A stretch of DNA of 64,000 bases from Gordonibacter sp. An230 (GCF_002159915.1 NZ_NFJP01000002.1:1-64000); one strand, 5' to 3'. Positions 1 through 8,989 are shown, counted from the first letter of the stretch. Numbers and translations are program-made. Notes: generated by a model not told the origin, from the letters alone.

Positions 1-57
1 CCCCCCCATCGCGACGCGCATCCGACAGACGCTCCCCTGCCCCCGAATGCGCCATCG

Positions 58-94
58 CATAACGCCTCCGCAAAGAAGGCACGGAGACGTTATG
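58..94. other. Hairpin-forming inverted repeat
   Basis: Arms of 13 bases (58-70 and 82-94) pair with a single mismatch around an 11-base loop. It lies downstream of the 3' end of the histidine phosphatase gene on the minus strand, so it may end that transcript, but no T-run follows on either strand. Nothing else is recognisable in bases 1-235. Confidence 0.35.
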
Positions 95-235
95 CGGCGG
101 AAGGCCGAAGCCCCCACTCTTTGCGCTCTTGTCGCTTCGAAGAAGAAACCGACCGGCGCAGACCCGTTTCCGCCGCCCAAGCGCGCCACGCCCTCGTGCG
201 CGCCATCGCCCCGCTCTGGGTGAGCGCGAACCCGG

Positions 236-1087
236 CTATGCGCGCCAAGCGGTGGAGCCGATCTCGCCCAAGACGAAACGCTCGCCGTCATAGCCGATGC
301 GCGTGACGCTTGTGTTGGGTATCTTCACCGGATCGTTCACGCGCGCAGGATCGATGAGGTACACGAGCGTGCGCACAACGAAGGAATGCGTCACCACGAG
401 CACGTTGCCGCCGCCCCGCTCGAGCGCATCGCGCCCCGTGTTGCGAAGGAAGCCCCCGAGCCGGGCCTCGATGGCGTCGAAGCGCTCGGCGCGACCCGAA
501 GAATCGGCATCTGCGATGACGTCGGCCACCTCGGGCAATCGGCGATTGTGCTCCTCGAACGACAGCGAAGCGCCGAAGCCGGCGTCGAGCACGGCGTGCA
601 GAAGCTCCCCCGGCTCGCCCTCCAGATCTCCGTAGCACCATTCACGCAAGCGCGGATCGGACATGGCCGAAAGCCTCGCGTGCAACCCCTCGCCTCGAGC
701 CTGGGCACGGGCTTCGAGCAGCGTCGACGCCGTCTGCACGGCCCGACCGCTATCGCTTGAGAACGCAGCGACAAACTCCACCTCGGCCAAACCCCTGCCA
801 AGCGCCTCCGCGCTCGCCACGCCCTCCGGCGTAAGGGGCGTGTCGCACCAGCCCTGCACCTTGCCCATGACGTTGAACAGGGTCTGCCCATGGCGCACCA
901 CGTAGAACGTCACGGGAGCGTCGTCCGTCGAACCCGGAGCTGCCGAAAAGGCGAGCGGAGCAGCTGCCGCGGACGGGACCGGCGGTGCCAGCGAGGCCGC
1001 CGGGGAACGCTCGACGGACATGGAGGACCCGCCGAGCTTCGCCACGCCAGCAATCGGTCCGCACGCCTGCTCCGCCTTGCCCCTCAT
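236..1087 (-). CDS. Histidine phosphatase family protein (phosphoglycerate mutase-like)
   Basis: The phosphohistidine motif RHGQT is visible at about residues 65-69, a conserved downstream Arg lies in the SSDSGRAVQTA segment, and a late THSF motif provides the second catalytic His; this is the layout of the family. The substrate cannot be read from sequence. The start at 1087 was chosen because its ATG overlaps the stop of the upstream ybaK-like gene (ATGA), which suggests translational coupling. An ATG at 1021 (MSVERS) is a real alternative and would remove part of an unusual Ala/Pro-rich N-terminal extension of about 55 residues. No signal peptide is convincing. Confidence 0.8.
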   Translation of the reverse strand: MRGKAEQACGPIAGVAKLGGSSMSVERSPAASLAPPVPSAAAAPLAFSAAPGSTDDAPVTFYVVRHGQTLFNVMGKVQGWCDTPLTPEGVASAEALGRGLAEVEFVAAFSSDSGRAVQTASTLLEARAQARGEGLHARLSAMSDPRLREWCYGDLEGEPGELLHAVLDAGFGASLSFEEHNRRLPEVADVIADADSSGRAERFDAIEARLGGFLRNTGRDALERGGGNVLVVTHSFVVRTLVYLIDPARVNDPVKIPNTSVTRIGYDGERFVLGEIGSTAWRA

Positions 1088-1551
1088 GGCAGCTTGCACA
1101 CGTCGACCCACGTGCAGGGCTCGGCGCAACGGGCAAGCTCATCGGGCGAAAGCCGCACCGCGCTCGAAGCGCTGCCAGCCGCCGGATACACCACGTCGAA
1201 GCGCCGCAGCGATTCGTCGAGGCACACCTCCACGCCATCGTTCACGGCGAACGGGCACACCCCGCCCACGCCGTGGCCGACGAGCGGCTCGGCCTCCTCA
1301 GCTTTGAGCATCCTCGCCTTGCAGCCGAAGCGTGCCTTGAACTTGGGGTTGTCGATGCGCGCATCGCCCGCCGCCACCACGAGGACGACCCGATCACCCA
1401 CGTGAAACGACAGCGTCTTCGCAATGTGCGCCGGATCGCACCCCATGGCCCGGGCCGCCAGATCCACCGTCGCGCTCGACGTCTCGAACTCGAGCACGCG
1501 ATCCTCCATGCCCAACGCGCGCAGGTGCGCTCTCACTCCGTCGATGGCCAT
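1084..1551 (-). CDS. YbaK/EbsC-family aminoacyl-tRNA deacylase
   Basis: This 155-residue protein matches the YbaK/ProX-like editing fold. It has an N-terminal helix, the segment DPAHIAKTLSF with the conserved Lys of the family, a GDARIDNPKFKARFG stretch and the glycine-rich VGHGVGGVCPF loop. Members hydrolyse misacylated tRNAs such as Cys-tRNA(Pro) in the cytoplasm; the exact substrate here is not determined. It is the first gene of a two-gene unit with the histidine phosphatase. A TATACT box at 1596-1601 on the minus strand could be its -10, without a clear -35. Confidence 0.85.
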   Translation of the reverse strand: MAIDGVRAHLRALGMEDRVLEFETSSATVDLAARAMGCDPAHIAKTLSFHVGDRVVLVVAAGDARIDNPKFKARFGCKARMLKAEEAEPLVGHGVGGVCPFAVNDGVEVCLDESLRRFDVVYPAAGSASSAVRLSPDELARCAEPCTWVDVCKLP

Positions 1552-1698
1552 AGCCGCCCACCCCGCTTTCCCGATGCATATCGTCCTTGCGCCTCAGTAT
1601 AGCGCACGGATCAAAGGCGGGAGGCACCCACAAGCGCAAGGGCGCGCCGCGCCCCGGCCGAACGACGCACGCCGCGCGACCGCCCTTCCCGCATCGCG

Positions 1699-3249
1699 CT
1701 ACGCCAAGTCTCCCGCAGCCTTCACCTTCACACGGTTCGTATGGCCCGGATAGTACGCCAACGGCACATCCTCCGCATCAACGACCTCCACGGTATCGCG
1801 CACGGCGCCCGCCCCCACGGCGGCGTCCACGGCCGCAGCGCGCGCGATGGCCAGCGCCTCGTCGCGCGGCGTAACGTCGTAGTCCACGAGCGCCTCGTAC
1901 ACCCCGCTCACCTTCGAGATGGCCGAACCGATGGCGTTCGCGCAGCCCGCGCGCTCGGGACGCTCCACGCTGGCCGTGCCCGCCAAATCGCGCGGCAGCA
2001 CGATGGCGCCGCCGCCTACGAGCACCACGTCGATGGGATCGCTCGACACCTTCATCGCGTCGACGGCATCCTCCACGAGAGCCCTGATGACGGCCATTGC
2101 CCGCTCGGCCACGTCCTGGGGGATGTCGGCCACAAGCGCGGGATCGCCCACTTCGGCCATGCCGAGGCGCACGGCGACGTCGGTGGCCGTCATCACGTCG
2201 CCGCCGAACACGAGCGCTTTGCTTGCTATCTCGTAACCCACCGAGTCGGGGCCCACGGTGACGCCGCCGTCGTCGGCCACGCGCACGATGGAGCCGCCGC
2301 CCAGGCCGATGGACACCACGTCGGGCATGCGGAAGTTCGTGCGCACGCCGCCGATAGTCACTGCCACGCCGCTCTCGCGTGGGAAGCCGTGCGTCAGAAC
2401 GCCCAGGTCGGTGGTCGTGCCGCCCACATCGATGACGATGGCGTCGGACTTGCGCGTGAGGTAGCTCGCACCGCGGATGGAGTTCGTCGGCCCGCACGCG
2501 ATGGTGAGGATGGGATAGCGGCGCGCGTGTTCCATGGTCATGAGCGTGCCGTCGTTCTGCGACAGGTACACCTCGGCGTTCGCCACGCCCTTGTCGGCCA
2601 GGCTCTGCGCGAAGCCCTCCGTGAACCGGCGCGCCACATCGTACAGCGCCGCGTTCAGGATAGTGGCGTTCTCGCGCTCGATCAGGCCCATCGAGCCGAT
2701 CTCGCTCGAGATGGACACATGCGCGCCCTCGCCCAGCACCTCGCGCGCGATCGCGGCGGCGGCCAGCTCGTCGTCGTTGCGCACTGTGGAGAACACGCAT
2801 GAGATGGCCACGGCCTCCGCACGCCCGCGCACGCCTTCGAAGAACGCGCGGCATGCGGCCTCGTCGAACGACGCCAAGCGCTTGCCGTCGTACTCGAAGC
2901 CGCCCTCTATGACGGCGGAGCCCACGCACACCGCCGCGATGTCGGCGTCCCAGTCCACCATCGGCGGAATGCCCACCGACGCCGGCGCGCCGATGCGCAG
3001 AACGGCTATGGGCGCGAGGCCCTTGCGCTCCACGATGGCGTTCGTGCACTGGGTGGTGCCGAGCATCGCCTGCCCGATGAGCGCGCGATCGACCCCGCTC
3101 TGCTCAAGCACGGCGTCCACCGCGCCCATGATGCCCGTGTAGATGTCGCCGGACGTGGGGTTCTTCACGGCGGCCACCACGCAACGGGCCTCGTCGATCA
3201 GTACGGCATCCGTGTTCGTCCCGCCCACGTCGATACCCAGTTTGTACAT
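1699..3249 (-). CDS. Hydantoinase/oxoprolinase family protein, HyuA-like subunit
   Basis: The N-terminus carries the hydantoinase A nucleotide-binding signature GIDVGGTNTDAVLI, and a second ASKHA-type phosphate loop (IDVGGTTTDLGVL) lies near residue 270, followed by LVGGGAIVLP. At 516 residues it is a stand-alone HyuA-type subunit, shorter than 5-oxoprolinases. Its ATG directly follows the stop of the upstream DUF917 gene (TAAATG), so the two are an operon. Such pairs are usually annotated as ATP-dependent hydantoinase or cyclic-amide hydrolases; the substrate is unknown. No hydantoinase B subunit is present in this window. Confidence 0.85.
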   Translation of the reverse strand: MYKLGIDVGGTNTDAVLIDEARCVVAAVKNPTSGDIYTGIMGAVDAVLEQSGVDRALIGQAMLGTTQCTNAIVERKGLAPIAVLRIGAPASVGIPPMVDWDADIAAVCVGSAVIEGGFEYDGKRLASFDEAACRAFFEGVRGRAEAVAISCVFSTVRNDDELAAAAIAREVLGEGAHVSISSEIGSMGLIERENATILNAALYDVARRFTEGFAQSLADKGVANAEVYLSQNDGTLMTMEHARRYPILTIACGPTNSIRGASYLTRKSDAIVIDVGGTTTDLGVLTHGFPRESGVAVTIGGVRTNFRMPDVVSIGLGGGSIVRVADDGGVTVGPDSVGYEIASKALVFGGDVMTATDVAVRLGMAEVGDPALVADIPQDVAERAMAVIRALVEDAVDAMKVSSDPIDVVLVGGGAIVLPRDLAGTASVERPERAGCANAIGSAISKVSGVYEALVDYDVTPRDEALAIARAAAVDAAVGAGAVRDTVEVVDAEDVPLAYYPGHTNRVKVKAAGDLA

Positions 3250-4353
3250 TTACGCTCCCTTCCGCACGCAGCGCTCTTCAACGGGGATGTAGTCGGCGTC
3301 GATGCCGAAGTAGCGCGGCCCCACCAGCTCGAGACCCGCCGGCGTGCGCCACATGTCGAAGCACTCGAGGCCCACCGCCAGCACGCGCTTGCCGTACTTG
3401 AGCGCGTCGGTGGGCACGGGCGTGAACGTGTCGGGATCCACGAGGCAGATGAGGTCGGGAACCGTGGCCACGATCTCGCCGTCCACCGTGCAGCTGAGGT
3501 TCTCGTTCTGGAACTCCACGGCTGCCCGGCTACCGCGATCCTCGCCGATGCCCTCCAGCACCACCTTGCCGAAGTTAAATGCCCCGCGCGTCTCGCGCAG
3601 CACGTCGACGATCTTGCCCTTGAACAGCTTGTGCCCGCCCGTGAACTGCAGGAAGTACTCCTCGGGCGAAAGACCAGCCGCTGCCGCCTCGTCCTTGGCC
3701 AGGCGGATGGCGCGCCCGATCTCCTCGGAACGCGTCACGATGCCATGCACGCCGTAGTTCTTGCACGTGGCGGCATCCATGCAAAAGAGCGCGATGGTCA
3801 GCGTGCCGCCGCAGGTCATGGTGGCTGCGCGGGCGATGTCCTCGGTCCACTTGTTCGTAACGGTGTCGAGGATGCCCGAGTTGCCCTTCTCGTCGATGAA
3901 CGCCATGGGGGTGGCCGACGCTCCGCCGATGGTGAACGTGACCATCTGCAGCTCGGGGAACGCCCGCCCCATGCCGTCGGCATCCACCATCGGGATGCCG
4001 AGACGCGCGGCCGCCGCGATGGGCAGCATGGAGTTCACGCCGCCGGCCTCCATGGGCATGGTGGCGTACACGGGCTTGCCGTAGTAGCGCGACACCATGT
4101 CGAACAGCTTGGCGAACTCGTTTGCGCCCACGCCCTTCTCGGCGAGGATGGTCGGCGCGCCCATGGACGCCGCCGGCATGATGAACGCGCCCTCGGGCAC
4201 CTCCTCGGCGCTGATGAGGTCCACCTCGCCGCATTCCTTCACCGCGCCGATGGCCGTGAGCTTGCCGATGTAGGGGTCGCCGCCCCCGCCTGCGCCGAGG
4301 AGCGCCGCGCCCAGCGCGATGTCCTCGATCTCTTGGATGCCGATCTTCCTCAT
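3250..4353 (-). CDS. DUF917 family protein
   Basis: This 367-residue protein is full length for DUF917. It begins with the characteristic IEDIALGAALLGAGGGGDPYIG glycine-rich segment (shown split across its first 30 residues) and has a conserved GGVNSMLP region and a C-terminal VGLECFDMWRTP segment. DUF917 proteins are regularly encoded beside hydantoinase A genes, as here, and probably contribute to the same amide or hydantoin hydrolysis, but the biochemical role is not established. The start is supported by an AAGGACG-like ribosome site. A TATCAT box on the minus strand near 4529-4534 may serve the operon; this is weak. Confidence 0.85.
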   Translation of the reverse strand: MRKIGIQEIEDIALGAALLGAGGGGDPYIGKLTAIGAVKECGEVDLISAEEVPEGAFIMPAASMGAPTILAEKGVGANEFAKLFDMVSRYYGKPVYATMPMEAGGVNSMLPIAAAARLGIPMVDADGMGRAFPELQMVTFTIGGASATPMAFIDEKGNSGILDTVTNKWTEDIARAATMTCGGTLTIALFCMDAATCKNYGVHGIVTRSEEIGRAIRLAKDEAAAAGLSPEEYFLQFTGGHKLFKGKIVDVLRETRGAFNFGKVVLEGIGEDRGSRAAVEFQNENLSCTVDGEIVATVPDLICLVDPDTFTPVPTDALKYGKRVLAVGLECFDMWRTPAGLELVGPRYFGIDADYIPVEERCVRKGA

Positions 4354-5016
4354 GCCCGTCCTTCCCGTATGCCATCCGCCGCGCCGTGCGCGACTTCGTT
4401 CGCTTCGGCAGTCTCTTTTGCTGCGAACACGCCGCTTGCCGCATCCGAGCGACGCGCGTCGCCCACGGCGCGCGCGTCGTGCGCAGCGCGCGTGTCATCC
4501 GCATCATCCGCGTCGTGCGCAACGCCGTCTATGATAGCCGATTGCGCGCCCGTAGGCCGGCTGAACACGATGCGTCCGGCGAAGAGCTCGCCGTCCCGAC
4601 GAAAAGCGCCGCATCGAGCGCCGTCGCGCCGAGTTTCCTTTTCCCCAGCTTGCGCCCAGATCGCCCGCACGCGAGGGAAGGGGCAGATTCCCGTTGCGTG
4701 CAAGCCCAACGCTCTTTTTTGGCCACAGATTCCCGCTCTGGCGCAAAAACACGCCGCCGGCTTCCCGCACGCCTGCTAAAGCCCAGGTCGGTTTCTTCAT
4801 GTTTCCTTCGCCGGGCCTTCGAGCGGACAAAACCGTGCCAGAACGGGAATCCATGTCCATTTCGGTATGTTTTCGCAACACGCAAGGCGGCGCAAGCGCG
4901 CATTCACCGACTCGCCGCTCCCAAATCGAACTTTCGCGCACGATGCCGATGCGCCTGCTATCATCGGAGGGTGCCCGGCACAGGGTGCGGGCAGACCAGA
5001 CGAATGGAAGGCGCTC
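4354..5016. other. Intergenic region without a supported gene
   Basis: This 660-base gap separates the divergent DUF917 operon and the alpha/beta hydrolase gene. Short ORFs occur on both strands, but none has a ribosome site or family resemblance. Possible -10 boxes are TATCAT near 4529 (minus strand) and TATCAT near 4965 (plus strand, about 50 bases before the hydrolase start). No strong hairpin or repeat was seen. Confidence 0.5.
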
Positions 5017-5700
5017 ATGGACATCGAACTGCACTGCAAGGAAACCGGTGACGGAGAGCCCCTTGTCCTGCTGCACGGCAACGGCGAGGACGGCACCTAC
5101 TTCGCGCACCAGATCGCGCGCTTCTCGCAGCGCTTCCGCGTATTGGCGCTCGACACGCGCGGACATGGGCAATCGCCGCGCGGGGAAGCGCCCTTCACCA
5201 TCCGGCAGTTCGCCCGCGACCTGCTGGCGTTCTTGGACGCGCGCGGCATCGAGCGCGCGCACCTGCTCGGGTTCTCCGACGGCGGCAACGTCGCGCTCGT
5301 GTTCGCGCTCGCCCATCCTGAACGCGTGGGAAAGCTCGTCCTCAACGGCGCGAACCTGAACGCCCGCGGCGTGAAGCGCTCCGTGCAGGTTCCCATTGAG
5401 CTGGGCTATCGCATAGCACGCCTGTTCGCCGGCCTCAGCGCAAAGGCCCGCGCGAACGCCGAGATGCTGGGCCTTATGGTGAACGACCCGAACGTCGCGC
5501 CCGAGGAGCTGGCTGTGCTCACCGCGCCCACGCTCGTCATCGCGGGCGAAAACGACATGATCCGCGAGGACCACACCCGCCTCATCGCCGAGAGCATCCC
5601 GAACGCGCGCCTTGCGCTCGTCCCTGGCGACCATTTCGTCGCCGCCAAGAACCCTGAAGCCTTCAATCGCGAAGTCGAGCGCTTCCTGCTGGAAGCGTAA
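5017..5700 (+). CDS. Alpha/beta-fold hydrolase
   Basis: This 227-residue protein has the oxyanion-hole motif LLHGNGEDG near residue 20, the nucleophile elbow GFSDGG with Ser87, and the catalytic His in GDHF near residue 206. It is a typical small cytoplasmic hydrolase of the BioH/YcdJ type, with unknown ester, lactone or acyl substrate. The start at 5017 follows a GGAAG ribosome site; the frame is open for 50 codons further upstream but that stretch lacks hydrolase similarity. It is a single-gene unit, convergent with the TetR gene. Confidence 0.85.
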   Translation: MDIELHCKETGDGEPLVLLHGNGEDGTYFAHQIARFSQRFRVLALDTRGHGQSPRGEAPFTIRQFARDLLAFLDARGIERAHLLGFSDGGNVALVFALAHPERVGKLVLNGANLNARGVKRSVQVPIELGYRIARLFAGLSAKARANAEMLGLMVNDPNVAPEELAVLTAPTLVIAGENDMIREDHTRLIAESIPNARLALVPGDHFVAAKNPEAFNREVERFLLEA

Positions 5701-5752
5701 GGCGCACATGCGGGCGCAAGGCGGTGCCCAAACCCGCCCGTCCGCTCGGCCG

Positions 5753-6406
5753 CTATTCCGGGGTGCGCCACTCGCACGGATCGGGCGCCGCAAGGCCTCG
5801 CACACCCATGACGATCATCTCGATGCCGTTTTGGAACGACTCTTCCGAATAGGCAGCACGAACCACCCGCTCCCATGTGGGAAGGTCGTCGTCGACGCCA
5901 TCAAGCGAGATGGCGCGGCGCATCCGCTCCGTTGCGATGGCGTTGGAGTCGAACCCCGTCAAAAACGCATCGACCATGGCCCACGCCTTGGCCAGCACGT
6001 CTTCGGGAATGCCCTGGGAAAGATGCAGTCCCACGATCTTGCGCGTGTGCGCGGCCAGCCCGCGATACGACGCACTCGAATCGAGATCGATATCGTACAT
6101 GTTGGGGTGAGCGCAGAACTCGCGATGGATTGACGTCATCGTGCGCCGCATCGTATCGTCCCAGCGCTCACCGGGGACCGGATCGGTGTCCATAGTCTCC
6201 ATGAAGCGCTCGAGCACTGCGGCAAGCACCTCCTCGCGCGATGAAAAATGCGCGTAGAACGCCATGGCCGACACTCCCAGCTCTGCCCCGAGCGCGCGCA
6301 TCGAGAACGCGCGCATGCCATCCCGATCTATCATACGATAGGCGGCTTCGACGATGATCTCTTTGGTTAACGAACGTTTCGCCAGAGGGTTCGATTCGTT
6401 TTTCAC
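5753..6406 (-). CDS. TetR/AcrR family transcriptional regulator
   Basis: An N-terminal TetR HTH is clear in about residues 15-60: KEIIVEAAYRMIDRDG, then SMRALGAELGVSAMAFYAHFSS. A C-terminal ligand domain of the tetracyclin-repressor-like type follows, with an LTGFDSN segment. Length of about 217 residues fits the family. The start chosen is a GTG at 6406, about a dozen residues before the HTH; the frame is open much further upstream but that part is not TetR-like. No obvious partner gene adjoins it; the 50-base gap to the convergent hydrolase has no clear terminator. Confidence 0.85.
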   Translation of the reverse strand: MKNESNPLAKRSLTKEIIVEAAYRMIDRDGMRAFSMRALGAELGVSAMAFYAHFSSREEVLAAVLERFMETMDTDPVPGERWDDTMRRTMTSIHREFCAHPNMYDIDLDSSASYRGLAAHTRKIVGLHLSQGIPEDVLAKAWAMVDAFLTGFDSNAIATERMRRAISLDGVDDDLPTWERVVRAAYSEESFQNGIEMIVMGVRGLAAPDPCEWRTPE

Positions 6407-6720
6407 TCGGGGCGTCTTTCTTTGCAACGGCTCGCTTTCATCCCCGCCAGTATACGCGCATCCGAAAGGCTCATCGAGCCGACCCCTTTCCGCCACACGA
6501 AAACCAGCGAGCACGATGCGAGAACCGCAAAGGCGCCCGATCGCATGAACGGAAGTAGGCATCCACGCGCATCGAGTGCGACGCGCGTGCAGAGCGCTCC
6601 TTTCGGAAGCCCCCTCGAGCGACATGTCCTCGGCGCACGGCATGCGTACGGCAAAAGCCCACATCGCAGATTCAAGCCAGCAGCCTTGCGCACCAACAGC
6701 GTGCACGCGCAGGGCACGTC
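6407..6720. other. Intergenic region, nothing recognised
   Basis: About 310 bases lie between the TetR start and the 3' end of the triheme cytochrome gene. The short ORFs here are low-complexity shadows without ribosome sites. No hairpin with a T-run was found, so the terminator of the flavoprotein-cytochrome unit is not visible. Confidence 0.4.
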
Positions 6721-7089
6721 CTAATTCCCGGGGTTATGCGGCCAATCGTGGCAATGAAGGCACTGGTTGTCGGTGATTTCCTTGTCGCGCGCATGGCAGT
6801 TGATACACGAGCTGTATCCGCCATGGACGGAGTCATGCGGGTTGCTGGGCCCGTAGGAAGAGGTGACCTCGGCCAACGCCTCGTAAGAGCCGCCATGGCA
6901 GCTCAGGCACTGCTCGTCGGACACGTAAGAGCCCGCGCCGTCGCCAACGGTCCGAGCGGCTGACGCCTGCGAACCGCCGGAAGCCGAATCGGCGGCACGC
7001 GGCGCGCATGCCGCAAGCCCCAAAGCCACGCACAGCACGAGCGCGGCAGCGACCAGAAAGCCAGCCGCAGATCGTCTCACGTTCGCCAT
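6721..7089 (-). CDS. Triheme c-type cytochrome lipoprotein
   Basis: This 122-residue protein has an N-terminal export signal ending in the lipobox LAAC (Cys28) and three CxxCH heme sites at residues 61-65, 95-99 and 110-114. Extra His residues (HDSVHGG, CHDWPH) could be the distal ligands. It resembles the small tetraheme/flavocytochrome electron carriers that feed periplasmic fumarate-type reductases, but with three hemes. The start lies three bases after the stop of the flavoprotein gene, and its ribosome site is inside that gene's last codons. It probably donates electrons from the membrane quinol pathway to the flavoprotein outside the cytoplasmic membrane. Confidence 0.9.
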   Translation of the reverse strand: MANVRRSAAGFLVAAALVLCVALGLAACAPRAADSASGGSQASAARTVGDGAGSYVSDEQCLSCHGGSYEALAEVTSSYGPSNPHDSVHGGYSSCINCHARDKEITDNQCLHCHDWPHNPGN

Positions 7090-7092
7090 GGC

Positions 7093-8790
7093 TTATGCTC
7101 CTCCCACAACATGCTCGGCGGCAACGTAGCCGAACGTGACAGCGCGTCCAATGGACGTTCCCGGAATATGGCGCGGATAGTTGCCCGCGAAGAAATTGCC
7201 CGACGTGTTGCCGACTGCGTAGAGACCCTCTATGACGACGTCGTTGACATCGAGCACACGGCACGACCCGTCAATGGTAAGGCCGCCCGCTGTGGCCAAG
7301 ATGCAGCTATTCGTGGTCAGCGCGAAGAAACGCGCGCCGGTGAGGGGCTTGGCGGCATTCAAGTCTCGTCCGAAGTCCTCGTCCACACCGGCCCTGAAGA
7401 AGCCGTTGTAGCGCTCGACGGTGTCGGCGAGGCCTTGCGGGTCGACACCGCACGACTTCGCAAGCTCCTCGGGCGAGGAACCTTCGAACAGCCAGCCCTT
7501 GCCCTTGAACTCTTCAACGGCGTCCTCCATGCCTTCGAACATGGTCTCGTCGAACACCTCCCAGCAGTTCTTCCCGTAGCCGGGCTGGGCGTTCTGCGCG
7601 TTGGACACGCTCTGGAACGGAAGGTCCTCGCGCACGAAGCGCTTGCCGTCGCCGTTCACCATGATGGCGAAGGAGATGGCGTTCCAAGCGCGCGCGTCGT
7701 AGAACGAATCGGGGCTGCCCCAACGGAAGTTCATGACCGGCTGCGGACAGGGATCCATCTGCGCGCCCACCTTGATGCCCATGAGATGGCCGTCGCCCGT
7801 CGTTCCCCAACCGGGGTTCCACCAACTCGACGTGGCGTAGTCCTCAGGACGCGTCCATGCCTCCATCAACCCAGGGTTCGCATCATAGCCACCCGTTGCC
7901 AAGATGACGCCCTTGCCAGCATTTATCCGCACGTACCCATCGCCGTTTTTCGCGATGACGCCGCTCACGCGTCCGTCGCCCTCGCGGACGAGCTGCACGC
8001 CGGGCGTGTTGAAGCGCAGATCGAGGTTGTCGTAGCCTTTCGCCACTTCCTGCATCTCGAGACACACGTAGATGCCCGAGTAGCCGGAGCGCACGCCTGC
8101 GTCGGGCGGCAGCGACGGGCTGTCGTAGAATCCGAGCTCTGTATCGATAATCGGGGTCGTCGCTGGCATACCGCAGGTGGACGGCGCCTGCTCCACTTTG
8201 GAGATAACGAATCCGTTCGAGCCTTTGTCCAACATGGCCTGCCAGAAGTCCGTGGCCTCGCCCGAACGGTCGACGTAGGTGCGGATAGGCTCGGGGCGCA
8301 CGCGCCAGTAGGCGCTGCGGTACATCTCGTCGAGCAGCGCCACTTTGTCGATGACGCTTCCCTCCTGGCACTTCGCGTTCACGGCGCCGAAGCACTCGAA
8401 GCAACCGCGGCCCTTCGACATCTTCTCGATGCAGACGGCCCTCGCGCCCTCCTCGGCAGCCTTGAGACTGGCCATCAAGCCGGCGATACCAGCGCCGACC
8501 ACAACAACGTCGCACTCCTCGGTAGAAACGATCTCGCTTGCCGAGATGTCGCGGTCTTCGAACCCGATCGGGCCGCGCGGACCCGGACATGCCGCCTTCT
8601 TCACCGGCACGAGGTTCGTGTCGCAAGCGAGCCGACGGTACTGATCCACCTGGTCGCTTGTCGCTGCTGGCGCGCCCTCGTTGGCAAGCGCCACGCCCGC
8701 TGTGCCGAGCGCACCCAGCGCGCTGGCCGACAAGCCGGCCATACCAACCCCTTTCAGGAACGAACGACGCGATACGTCGATTGCCCCCAT
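7093..8790 (-). CDS. Tat-exported FAD-dependent oxidoreductase (fumarate reductase flavoprotein-like)
   Basis: The 565-residue protein starts with a Tat signal (SRRSFLKG, then a hydrophobic stretch ending in ALA-N), followed by the FAD dinucleotide fold VVVVGAGIAGLMAS near residue 105 and, at the C-terminus, the GLYAVGNTSGNFFAGNYP segment typical of the FAD-binding-2/UrdA-like reductases. Such enzymes reduce an unsaturated organic acceptor outside the membrane; which acceptor is unknown. The ATG at 8790 has a strong purine-rich ribosome site, made of six A and six G. It is co-transcribed with the triheme lipoprotein, an unlinked version of a flavocytochrome. The operator-like promoter upstream suggests tight regulation. 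Confidence 0.9.
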   Translation of the reverse strand: MGAIDVSRRSFLKGVGMAGLSASALGALGTAGVALANEGAPAATSDQVDQYRRLACDTNLVPVKKAACPGPRGPIGFEDRDISASEIVSTEECDVVVVGAGIAGLMASLKAAEEGARAVCIEKMSKGRGCFECFGAVNAKCQEGSVIDKVALLDEMYRSAYWRVRPEPIRTYVDRSGEATDFWQAMLDKGSNGFVISKVEQAPSTCGMPATTPIIDTELGFYDSPSLPPDAGVRSGYSGIYVCLEMQEVAKGYDNLDLRFNTPGVQLVREGDGRVSGVIAKNGDGYVRINAGKGVILATGGYDANPGLMEAWTRPEDYATSSWWNPGWGTTGDGHLMGIKVGAQMDPCPQPVMNFRWGSPDSFYDARAWNAISFAIMVNGDGKRFVREDLPFQSVSNAQNAQPGYGKNCWEVFDETMFEGMEDAVEEFKGKGWLFEGSSPEELAKSCGVDPQGLADTVERYNGFFRAGVDEDFGRDLNAAKPLTGARFFALTTNSCILATAGGLTIDGSCRVLDVNDVVIEGLYAVGNTSGNFFAGNYPRHIPGTSIGRAVTFGYVAAEHVVGGA

Positions 8791-8922
8791 GGCTCCCCCC
8801 TTTTTTCGCAGCCTTCCCGAATCGGCGCCTCCGGGACGGTGGCGTCGTGACCGAACGCGCCGCTCGCGAGCGGCGCGTTCGCAGCACACGGCCCCTGCGG
8901 AACCTCACGGAATGGGCATATC

Positions 8923-8981
8923 TTTACGGTGTAAACTTAGAATAGCTCATTATATTTACATTGTAAAGATAGAAGAGTCAA
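8923..8981 (-). promoter_or_regulatory. Promoter with two TTTAC-N3-GTAAA palindromes
   Basis: An AT-rich island in GC-rich DNA upstream of the Tat flavoprotein gene. It holds a consensus TATAAT (8949-8954, minus strand) and a TTGACT (8976-8981) at the long spacing of 21 bases. One TTTAC-N3-GTAAA palindrome (8955-8967) sits between these boxes and a second (8923-8935) just downstream of the -10. Their centres are 32 bases apart, about three helix turns. The arrangement fits an operator pair for a dimeric regulator; the regulator is not identified. Confidence 0.6.
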
Positions 8982-8989
8982 GGAGGTTT

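Noticed and set aside
8795-8800. Six-G run in the flavoprotein ribosome site as a translational phase switch
   Set aside because: The run is short and a normal purine-rich ribosome site explains it. Length variation could matter but there is no evidence for it.
7111-8850. 579-codon open frame on the plus strand
   Set aside because: It is antisense to the Tat flavoprotein gene, with shadow composition (His, Arg, Val rich) and no ribosome site. High GC leaves long antisense frames open.
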